64,000 nucleotides of DNA from Chlorokybus atmophyticus (Eukaryota; Streptophyta; Chlorokybophyceae; Chlorokybales; Chlorokybaceae). The stretch spans positions 717,831 through 781,830 of the forward strand of contig RHPI01000026.1 of the NCBI GenBank assembly GCA_009103225.1, in the 5' to 3' direction. Both the position numbers and the translations under genes were made by a program. A model generated the notes under the pieces. The model made no database searches, was not told the DNA's origin, and worked only from the letters and a program-made list of their open reading frames with translations. Position 1 is the first letter of the stretch, and each line of letters begins with the position of its first letter. This document shows positions 1 through 10,639 of the stretch, in pieces.

Positions 1-629
1 AATTGGTCGATTAATTGCCCCAACTATTTGTTGTGTTGTAACTTACAACTTGTAATTGCTACTAGATACACTTGCGCACAAGCGCAATGCAGCAGTGGGT
101 CTACTAACTGCAGATACATACAGCAGTGCAATTGGTCGATTAATTGCCCCAACTATTTGTTGTGTTGTAACTTACAACTTGTAATTGCTACTAGATACAC
201 TTGCGCACAAGCGCAATGCAGCAGTGGGTCTACTAACTGCAGATACATACAGCAGTGCAATTGGTCGATTAATTGCCCCAACTATTTGTTGTGTTGTAAC
301 TTACAACTTGTAATTGCTACTAGATACACTTGCGCACAAGCGCAATGCAGCAGTGGGTCTACTAACTGCAGATACATACAGCAGTGCAATTGGTCGATTA
401 ATTGCCCCAACTATTTGTTGTGTTGTAACTTACAACTTGTAATTGCTACTAGATACACTTGCGCACAAGCGCAATGCAGCAGTGGGTCTACTAACTGCAG
501 ATACATACAGCAGTGCAATTGGTCGATTAATTGCCCCAACTATTTGTTGTGTTGTAACTTACAACTTGTAATTGCTACTAGATACACTTGCGCACAAGCG
601 CAATGCAGCAGTGGGTCTACTAACTGCAG
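1..629. repeat. 129-bp tandem repeat (minisatellite), about 4.9 copies
   Basis: Units begin at 1, 130, 259, 388 and 517 and are almost identical; the fifth breaks off at 629. Because 129 is a multiple of three, one frame stays open through the array, which makes an artefactual repetitive ORF (28-636) that I do not call a gene. Each unit holds the short inverted repeat TTGCGC-ACAA-GCGCAA and two blocks resembling exon 2 of the UXS gene further right. The array may extend left of the window. Confidence 0.95.
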
Positions 630-644
630 AAGCTGAGAAAACTA

Positions 645-735
645 GGATCTGCTGCAAGAGTTGAACCCGCGACCTTTCGCTCGCCAGGCTGAATCGAACA
701 GCTCGGCCTCTCGGCCGCTACAGGTTTGAAGCCTG
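645..735 (-). other. tRNA-Ser-like relic or head of a tRNA-derived SINE
   Basis: On the minus strand a box-A-like motif (707-720, TAGCGGCCGAGAGG) is followed by a 4-bp stem GCTG/CAGC around a 7-base loop TTCGATT (anticodon CGA, serine), an extended variable region, and a box-B-like T arm GGGTTCAACTC (658-668) with a G-U-tolerant 5-bp stem. I could not form a 7-bp acceptor stem, so this is more likely a pseudo-tRNA or SINE head than a working tRNA. It directly abuts the tandem array. Confidence 0.4.
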
Positions 736-1078
736 CACCCAAGACCACTCAGGATCAGTCGAGCCTCAAAACAGCAATCGTTTACACTATATATGTTTAC
801 AGCGTAGTTGGCTTCCTAGTCAAGTACAAGCCGCCCAATTGCGGCTAACTAACCAGCCTGTTTCAGCATTGCCAGTCACACCAGTTAAGAAGTTGCGCGC
901 AATCGGCCAAACATGTCCCTTGGTCACTGCTTAGTATAGTGTCAGTGAGTTGTTAACCCTTCTGGCTACAATTTGTAACCTACAAGGGTTAACAATTTTA
1001 GCAAATTGCAACAAGTTAGTAACCTTGATACCCCGTACAGTTAAAGAGAAAAAACCCTAGCGGCCGCACATCGGCACT
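736..1078. other. Non-coding spacer with one telobox-like motif
   Basis: No coding signal is visible. AAAACCCTAG at 1051-1060 resembles the plant telobox. Two TTAGGGTTT motifs follow at 1145-1153 and 1158-1166, inside the next ORF. In land plants such motifs mark promoters of some growth genes and interstitial telomere sequence; here the role is unknown. Confidence 0.4.
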
Positions 1079-1585
1079 GTGGCTGTGCTTGTTGGCGCCC
1101 TCGCTGTGCTCCTCCTTGTGCTCCTCCTTGTGCTTGGCGCAGAGTTAGGGTTTCGGATTAGGGTTTCCTGGGCCAGGGGCCGAATGGACATGCAGGTGGA
1201 CCTGCAGGTGGTGCAGCATGACGGCGGCGACGGAGACGGCGACGGAGACGGCGGGGTGGGCGTTGGGGTGGGTGTTGGTGGGGTCGGGGACGTCTTGGGC
1301 GTGGACGGCGGGGTGGCCAGTCCGGGCGCCGTTGGTGTGGGCGGAGGAGGTGTGGGCGAGGGAGTGGGTGTCCTGGGCATAGGCGGCGGAAGTAGTGGTG
1401 TCGGCGGAGGAGGCGGGAGGAAAAACCGTGACGGCGAGCGAGAGCGGCACGGAGTATGCCCACTGTGCGGAAAGGCGCAGCTGCGCCTGTTCAAACCATC
1501 GCAGCTCATGCGACACCTCACACAAGGAGAGCACAAGTGGCCAAGGGAACGAGCTGATTTGGAAATGCCCAACATTCTCGCTCAG
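1079..1585 (+). CDS. Possible glycine/valine-rich protein with a zinc-finger-like tail (first exon)
   Basis: The open frame has a low-complexity Gly-Val-Asp middle part (GDGDG and GVGVG runs coded by GGCGAC/GGGGTG repeats). It then has a non-repetitive basic tail with C-x2-C-x15-H-x5-H (CPLCGK...MRHLTQGEHKW), which resembles a C2H2 zinc finger with unusual spacing. The first Met at 1079 gives a leucine-rich start that may be chance; Met at 1184 (MDMQVDLQ) is an equally good start. A donor-like CTCAG|GTCAGC follows codon ALA-GLN at 1585, so the gene probably continues, but no next exon is identifiable before or after the CT tract. The family is not recognised; it could also be a GC-rich repeat with a fortuitous frame. 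Confidence 0.35.
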
Positions 1586-1786
1586 GTCAGCAATGCCTCC
1601 TTTCCTTCTCTAAAGCATGATGACACATACACCTTCTTGCAAGCTGGAGTTGCTCTTGTCCAGGACGTTAGCCTGGACCGAGTGCTCAGTTGCAGCACAG
1701 CTTATTATGTATTAAGTTGGCTGTAGTTGCACACACGTACATTACTTGTAACAGCTATCAGTACAAAGTTACTGAGAGCCAAAGAC

Positions 1787-3664
<1,878 letters not shown>

Positions 3665-3665
3665 N

Positions 3666-4034
3666 GCACGTATCTTGCCACATCACTGGAGGCAGAGAAG
3701 TACAGTGCGCATATCCCAGTTTGTGGTCTGTTCGTTTTGGTTTGGACGTGTCGTAAGCTTACCTATGTCTCACATTGCCTCTTTGCAACAACCGTGTGCC
3801 GCTATAGATGCGGGAGCCCACACCCGCAGAGTTGGAGTTGGTTCGTCGACGTACCTCCAAGCAGCAGCGCCAGCAAGAACAGGTCTGTTGGTAGCAATGC
3901 AACACCAATAGCAACAAAGGAGTAATGGTGTGTATATGTATAACAGTTGTGGCAACATACACTAGAGTTCAGCATGTCGCTTCGGTGTTGCTGTTACACG
4001 TACACATGCTGTTGTTGTCACGCAGTCTCCGCAC
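3666..4034. other. No recognisable feature
   Basis: About 370 bases between the CT tract and the coiled-coil gene. It probably holds the promoter, 5' UTR or an upstream intron of that gene. CACGCAG at 4019-4025 could be a splice acceptor just upstream of the chosen ATG, so an earlier exon is possible. Confidence 0.3.
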
Positions 4035-5635
4035 ATGGAAGCAAGTGCGAACAGCGGGAACGGCACGCACAACAACCGGCGGGTGAAGCCGCGCCTGGAG
4101 AATGTGGGCGGCATCGTGCCTGTGCACCAGCTGCCCAGCACAGAGGCCGCCCCTGCGCACATGCAAGAGCAGCAGCCGAAGGGCGGCATCCTGCCGTACG
4201 ACTCGATGGACCAGCTGTGGGAGCAATTGCGGCCCACATTGCAGACTGCAGTGGATAGGTAACAGCGAGTGGTTGCATGGCTTGTGTGCGCGTGCGTGCG
4301 TGTGTGTGCATATTGGTGGCTTGTGTATTGGATCTACTTAAGCGAGCGCTCACATGCGCGTGTGCGTGTAGGTGTGTGCAAGTGCGTGTATGTGTGCATG
4401 CTCGTTCGCGTGCTGTCACATGCGCGTGTGCGTGTCCTCGTCCGTGTGGATGGGAGGATGGGTGGGTAGGTGGAGTTGGATACTTGTGCGTTGTTCAAAA
4501 AGCATTATTCATGGAATGTTCTGGTGGCAGGTGGGTGCAGCAAGCCCAAGCTGAGGGTTACGCTCAAGCTGAGCGTGAAGTGCAGGCGTCCGTGGAAGCC
4601 GAACTCAACCAGCTTCGTCAACAGCTCGCTGACGAGAGCAAAGGGTTGTTGGACAACGCCGAGCGGATGCAGACCTTACATGCTGAGAATGAGCACTTGC
4701 AGGTATGTGCGCTCATCTGTGTTTAGTGTTGGTAGGCTGTCATTAGCCAAATGACAGCCTACCAACAACACGACACGTGCAGAGTTATACACATGGCTTA
4801 GTCTCACATGGTGCATAGTTGTATGCGCGTCTACGTATGTACACATGTTTCATACAAACATGAGGCGTGCGAGGCGAATGTACGCGTGCATCTATGCATG
4901 TGTTATCACGCACTCGTATGTGAACAGAAACCATACACGTGATTGATGTGAGTAACCACATACATGCACACCATGTACAGGCCCAGTACGCAGAGATGAC
5001 GAAGCAGTTTGAGGACTCAAAGTTGAAGATCTTGGAACTTGAGGGCTTGCTGAAGCGTTCAAACGAGCAGAGGGCTGCATTGGACCGTGAGCTCGAGCAT
5101 GACCTGGCGACCCACCGCAAGCTGCTAGAACGGTGGGAGTCGCGCTGCCACTTTGCAGAGGCAGAAGCGGACAAGTGGGCAGCCATGGCGGGAGGCAAGG
5201 CGGCCAAGGGCGCACCCCTCACACCAGGTAGTGTAATTAGCTTTCGTTCTCTTGGGCGTGGTTGGTGTGTGTGCGCTTGCGCGTGCACACGCGTATATGT
5301 GTGCATTGGGAACACGTGTACCTGATGTGTGCGTTGGGAATCTGAATATGATGTGACGTTGTTCGTGTTCCAGTTCACGCACATTCACTCCTTGTGCTGT
5401 GTTTGAGACAGCTCTGAGTATGGTCACTCCTTGTGTTGTGTCCAAAACCGTGTGTCTTGTGTGCCCGTCCTCAGTGCGTGAGCTCGCAAGGAGTTCCCGG
5501 CTGGAAGGTGACGAGGCCGAGCGGTCTTTTCTTGACGAAGGTGACGGGTTGACTGCCGCGGATGCGGGAGTTGATGAAGGCGAGCCGGTTGAGAGGGGCG
5601 ATCTGACGGCAGACGGCGTTGTGGTTCTTGAGTGA
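4035..5635 (+). CDS. Coiled-coil protein of unknown function, four exons
   Basis: Exons 4035-4258, 4531-4702, 4981-5227 and 5475-5635 join in phase (phases 2, 0, 1) at GT-AG borders and give about 267 residues ending at TGA 5633-5635. The N-terminal third is polar and Pro/Gln-rich. Exons 2 and 3 are heptad-rich (AELNQLRQQLADESK, LEGLLKRSNEQRAALDREL), predicting a long coiled coil. Exon 4 is acidic (LEGDEAERSFLDEGD and after). No catalytic motif, signal peptide or membrane segment is seen. Introns are rich in TG/CG alternation; intron 2 holds a perfect hairpin. The start at 4035 is the first ATG in frame, but an upstream exon cannot be excluded. Exon phasing makes it a real gene; its function is unknown (possibly cytoskeletal or centrosomal, inferred only from the coiled coil). 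Confidence 0.7.
4727..4767. repeat. Perfect 17-bp inverted repeat in intron 2
   Basis: Arms 4727-4743 and 4751-4767 are exact reverse complements (TGTTGGTAGGCTGTCAT) around the 7-base loop TAGCCAA. It lies wholly inside an intron of the coiled-coil gene. Confidence 0.9.
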
Positions 5636-6309
5636 GTGGGAACTGACAGTGTGGGTCCTTTGTATCATTCATCTTGTATAGTTGTACATCAAACTTCAGG
5701 ACTGAAGATAAGTATATTATATGCGTGAACAGAAATAGACATCAATCATTGGCTGCTATAAGGCTGTGCCTACTTGCATACTAGTGTGTACGGGGTGCTA
5801 GGACATACATGCGCAGGTTGGGCATGCGCACGCTGTTGCTGCATGATCAGTATGCATGCACGCAGTCATCAACACATACCCAACATTCTACTGCAACCGC
5901 CAGGCTGTATGCCTACACTAACTTTACTACCCCTAGCCCCCAAAACAACCCGCAGTTACTGTCATACCTGCCACACCGCCAGCAGCATTAGGCTTGCACA
6001 TGACCACCATGATGACTAGGACGACCAGCAGACTCCCCCCGCCGCCGCTCCCAAACCCTCGACCGCCATGGTGGCCGTCGCCACTGCTTCCGCACTTTAG
6101 GTTTTCGTTAAGTGTCAGCACGCCATGCACGCACATTATGCATATGGTGTGCAGCACTCCCTCAGCCGCATTGGTCGTGTCTAGTCAAGTAACAATTTGC
6201 ACCTTCGCTGGAGGCTGTGCCTGGTTGGTGCGCAGTCTTTGAGTGGTGCCTTTCTTGTAAACCAAGTTGCGTGACTTGTCCGCAGGTAGATAGACTATTA
6301 TTTGCACAT

Positions 6310-6354
6310 CTTGAGTACTTGCCTCTGCATGGGTTGCAGAGGCGAGTACTCGAG
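6310..6354. repeat. 20-bp near-perfect hairpin
   Basis: Core arms 6313-6329 and 6335-6351 (GAGTACTTGCCTCTGCA against TGCAGAGGCGAGTACTC) differ only by one G-U-compatible pair; three outer pairs extend it. The loop is TGGGT. Function unknown. Confidence 0.8.
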
Positions 6355-6850
6355 CAGCAAGCTCAAACATACGCCACAAGCGTTTGCTCCGAATGCTACG
6401 CAGATAATCACACAACAGCTTTCTTTTCCATTTATAGCTTGCCGTTTGCCACAGCCAATTGGGCATACTACAATGCAGCAGTTAAGCACTTTGCCATGCA
6501 CTGTGGTTGAGTGTGGACTATCGCATCATCATGTTCATCGGCACTCGACACATGTAAACAAGTGTAAACGTGTTGGTGGTTTGTGTTACTTGCTGCATAC
6601 ATGATCACAGATGCGCTCAACCCACCCTGCACAGTGTTTCCCCATTATGCATTGTGGGCTTTGACTGCCTGCGTGTGCGCACGTGTGCAACTTTGAGCTG
6701 GGCGCCCAGCCTTTTTTATCACGGTTTGGCTTCAAGTGGCTGCATAATAAGACCATAAATTTGTGTGTTTCAGACTGCATGCAATTCTTCAGGTGTTCGT
6801 GCGTGTGCGTTCAATAGCCTAAAAAAGCGCCAGTGTGCTCTCAGCATACA

Positions 6851-7060
6851 GCGGCGGCGGCGGCGGTGGTGGCGGCGGTTGTGGTGGTGGCGGTGGCGGT
6901 GGCATTGTCGCTGGGCAATCTGTCTACAATCACTATAGGCCTCACGAACAGCACTTGTCATCATCGTCATCGTCAACAACAACCACAACAACGATAGCAA
7001 CATCAGCCACAACCACAACCACAAGCACAACCACATCCACAGCCAAATCCACATCCACAT
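6851..7060. repeat. Triplet-type simple repeats before the UXS start
   Basis: GGC/GGT repeats at 6851-6905, then CAT/CGT and ACA/CCA repeats from 6957 to 7060. A frame through them encodes only Gly and Thr runs and is not a gene. Confidence 0.8.
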
Positions 7061-7061
7061 T

Positions 7062-9987
7062 ATGACAAGCGACGACCACCAGCTGCGTGTCCTCGTCACA
7101 GGCGGCGCCGGCTTCGTCGGCTCCCACCTCGTCGATAGGCAAGCCCTCTTCCTCCTCCCCCTCCTCCACTCCCTGCTAATTCTCATGCATTCAGGTTGAT
7201 GGCGGCGGGGCATCAGGTGATCGTGGCGGACAACTACTTCACTGGACACAAGCGCAATGTGCAGCAGTGGATTGGTCATCCCAACTTTGAACTCATCCGA
7301 CACGGTGGGTACAACTGAATTCACATGTGCACACAATTGTGGACAACTGTGGACTTGTGTAAGGGTGCAAATGCATGGCCACATGGACATACATGCACGC
7401 TTTTGAACACATTGCATGAAGCGAGACAAATGGACAGATGGAGTGTGTGTGTTGAAAATCAGCGCTAATGCTGGTTTGGGCACAGCACAGCTTGCCTTGC
7501 ACAGTGTCACTTTAGTAAGGCAAATGGTGTGTGTGGAACTGATGCGCGCACACGAACACGCATACATGCACACACACGCACGCAGACATAGGCACACGTG
7601 CTGTGTGCACATACAGACACGTGCATGCACTTGTGCGCGCGCGCTGTGTGCACATACAGTCGCATGCGCGCATGCACACGCACACACGCGCATACTCACA
7701 CACATACAAACGCATGTGTGCACAATTGATGGTGGTGTGCAGACGTGACGGAGCCGCTTTTGGTTGAGGTGGACAGGATATACCATTTGGCGTGCCCGGC
7801 CTCGCCCGTACACTACAAGTACAACCCCATCAAGGTGGGCACTGCAGCTGTTAGTGAGGTGTTCATCTAGTGTGCGCGCGCGTCCCTGTGTGCGAGATTG
7901 TCCGTGTCATCTTGCAGACCATCAAGACCAACGTCTTGGGCACGATGAACATGCTGGGCTTGGCCAAACGCACGCGCGCAAGGTACATGTTGTGCATGTA
8001 TACAGCATACCCGCCGCAATGCATGCATTCGTTCGTTCATCCTTGTTGTGTCGCCGCCGTCCAAGTTGTTCACCTAACATCTTGGTTATACATCACAATT
8101 GCAAGGATGGTAAAGTCTTCATGCAGTCTCTCTTGCTCCTTGCAGGATACTGCTAGCAAGCACATCAGAAGTGTACGGCGACCCTCAGGTGCATCTTTCA
8201 CTGCCTACAATGTGTGGTGTCACTGCTGTGCGTGCGTGCGTGTGTGCGTGCGTATGAGCGACACCATGTGTTGTATGCGCAAAGTTGTGTTGTTGTAAGA
8301 AAGTACTTGTTTGGTTTTATGGATATCGACTCGGTCATCAGGTGCATCCGCAACCAGAGAGCTACTGGGGCCACGTCAACCCTATAGGTATCAACGCATT
8401 CATCCATGAAGGACGACCCTCTTAGTTCTCTGTGTGCGCGTGTGTACGTCCGCATGTGCATGCATACGTGCACGGGTATGGGTGTTTACATTTGTTTTTG
8501 AATTTGGTTGTAACATTCAAGGTGTGAGGAGTTGTTACGATGAAGGCAAGCGCTTAGCCGAGACCCTCATGTTCGATTATCACCGCCAACACAATGTAGG
8601 TCAGTGAATCCAACAACCCTCTCACACATCACCCGTTCCGACAAGCATGTGTTGCCTCATCATCATGAAGTTTATATGCCTAATCTCTGGTATGTGGCAT
8701 AATGACGGCAGATATTAGAGTGGCCCGCATCTTCAACACGTACGGCCCGCGCATGCACATCTCGGATGGCCGCGTTGTCAGCAACTTTGTCTGCCAGGCT
8801 CTGAGGTAGGCTGATACCATTCCTTGCTTACATCAATGCTAGTTTATGTGGTTAGTCGTTGTTTTTGTCCCCTGTTCTTTCGCGCGTGCGATGGTCACGA
8901 GACACATGTGTGTGTGTACTGTTTTTCAGAGGGGAGCCCATGACTGTGTATAAGCCCGGGACGCAAACGCGCAGCTTCTGCTATGTATCCGACTTGGTGA
9001 GCGTGTGCGCCTGTGTGCATATGCATGCGCGCAGGTGCGGCTTTCAATGCGTTCCTCGTGCTCCACCCAAGTGCTAGTCCACGCCGTATGCATGCAACTA
9101 CTCGTCATGTGGGCTCATGCAACGCGTGTTTTATTTCTGCTCCTTACACCAATGCAACTGTGGCGGGGCCAGGTTGAGGGCCTGATAAGGTTGATGGAGA
9201 GCGACGAGATTGGTCCTGTCAACCTCGGCAATCCAGGTGTAAAAACACTCGCCGCACTGAATGCCGCATTGTTTTTGATTCACTTACAGCACAGTCCAAC
9301 CAGAGTCCGGAGCTTTTGTTCATGTGTTGCGCTTGCGCACAAATACCCCATGCCAATGTGCGAGCGGGTTTCTTGCGTGTTTTTCTTCAGGGGAGTTCAC
9401 CATCAACGAGCTGGCGAGCCTGGTCAAGGAGGTGACTAATGTGGTGGTCTCGCTGCCATGAAATCAGTGTGATGTGTAGCATTTGGCACTGGAACGCGCT
9501 TCATATTTAACGCATGTGCAGCCAGTACCAACACGTGTTTGTGTGCGGTGTTGGCAGCTTGTGGAACCCAACGCAACGGTTGAAGTCAAGGAGAACACGC
9601 CGGACGATCCGATGCAGCGCAAGCCCGACATATCCAAAGCCAAAACAGCCCTCGGCTGGGAACCGATGGTGCGTTTCCAGTTGCGCGTGGGTTGGTGTGC
9701 GCGTGTACGCTTGCGTGTGTGAGTGTATGCATGCATGCATGCGTGCGTGCTTGCTTGCGTGTTCAGTTGTGTGTGTGCACCCCATTCCACAACGGTATCA
9801 GTCATAAACGAACTTGTATCCATGTTGTGGGCATTGGAGGAGGGTGCATGTAGCCAAGCCTAGTTCAACCTCTGCTTGTTGGTCACTTAGTGTTGAACGT
9901 GTGGCATTGCGACTCCAGGTGCCTCTTCGAGGAGGACTTGTGCGAATGGCTGATGAGTTCAGGGAGCGGCTCGGGTTGACAAAGTGA
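7062..9987 (+). CDS. UXS: UDP-glucuronic acid decarboxylase (UDP-xylose synthase), 13 exons
   Basis: Exons: 7062-7138, 7195-7304, 7743-7834, 7918-7982, 8146-8188, 8342-8387, 8522-8599, 8712-8805, 8930-8996, 9173-9236, 9391-9431, 9558-9668, 9919-9987. All junctions keep the frame and the product is collinear with the UXS family of short-chain dehydrogenase/reductases. It converts UDP-glucuronate to UDP-xylose with bound NAD. Visible signatures: NAD motif [12 protein letters not shown] at the N terminus, STSEVYGDP with the catalytic Ser/Thr, SCYDEGKR with the Tyr-x3-Lys pair, [22 protein letters not shown]. About 310 residues with no membrane anchor, so a cytosolic form if the ATG is right; an upstream exon for a longer N terminus is possible. 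Intron 1 starts GC (AG|GCAAGC) instead of GT. Introns are rich in TGTGCG-type alternation. A broken copy lies at 33640-35790. Confidence 0.93.
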
Positions 9988-10365
9988 GCACGCTTGCGCA
10001 AGGTTGTAGCACACGAACATGCACCCCATGAACACGTGCACACCACACATTGGCAACAGGTGTGATCAACAAAGTTGGCGAGCGTGTGCATGTTGTGAAC
10101 AGAGCTTGAACACGTCAACCGTGATTGTCCTGCCCTTCAGCGTGTGTGTTTTACCATCAATGTGCCATGTCTTGTTGTGTTATGTAACTTGTCTTGCACC
10201 TGCTATCACCTTCTATAGCACAATGCGGTGGCTGGAAGTTTGATGTTGTGCAGGTAGCTGGACATCGTGTGTTGCTGATTGGAAACCAGTAGCGATCAGT
10301 AATCACCGGATAGCGATGCTGTGAATTCCCCTGTGGACTGGAACCTTGCATCACTGCAGTACATA
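9988..10365 (+). other. UXS 3' flank
   Basis: Non-coding. Similarity to the downstream flank of the UXS pseudogene (35395-35779) runs to 10365 and stops exactly where repeat R1 begins, so R1 has one sharp border here. TGTAA elements such as the one near 10184 could serve as an algal-type polyadenylation signal (inference). Confidence 0.55.
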
Positions 10366-10639
10366 CCAGACCCAGACATGTGCAGTCGCTATACTGTCTG
10401 CAACATACATACATATTGGGCAATGCTGATACACAAGCTGGACATATGAACCCGTGCACACAACAGCACGTTATTTATCATTTTATCATTCATGTACGCA
10501 TGCACGAAAGACAATAGCGCAGGATTCAAGACAGCTTTCCCACGCGGACAGTATGCATGCGTTGCTAGCTATACCACAAGAGCTAACTCAACGAAAGCGA
10601 ATTGCGCTCAATTAACCTGCAACTGCAAGCTGGTCGCAA

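Larger units (their letters stand above)
5636..7061. other. Intergenic region, mostly without recognisable features
   Basis: Lies between the stop of the coiled-coil gene and the UXS start, both on the plus strand. I see no supported exon. It contains an imperfect 20-bp hairpin (6310-6354), GGC/GGT triplet repeats (6851-6905) and ACA/CCA repeats (6970-7060) just before the UXS ATG. The 3' part presumably carries the UXS promoter and 5' UTR. Confidence 0.5.

Noticed and set aside
1-629. CRISPR-like array
   Set aside because: Unit and spacer are one identical 129-bp sequence; no variable spacers, no cas genes, eukaryotic context.
28-636. A 202-residue Cys/Asn-rich repetitive protein
   Set aside because: The frame is open only because the tandem unit is 129 bases (43 codons). 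No start context, no splice signals and no non-repeat part support it.
645-735. Functional tRNA-Ser gene
   Set aside because: No acceptor stem can be formed and the T stem relies on G-U pairs.
1057-1575. Minus-strand Pro-rich protein opposite the zinc-finger-like ORF
   Set aside because: Mirror of the Gly/Val repeat; the plus-strand tail has the more protein-like non-repetitive part and a donor site.
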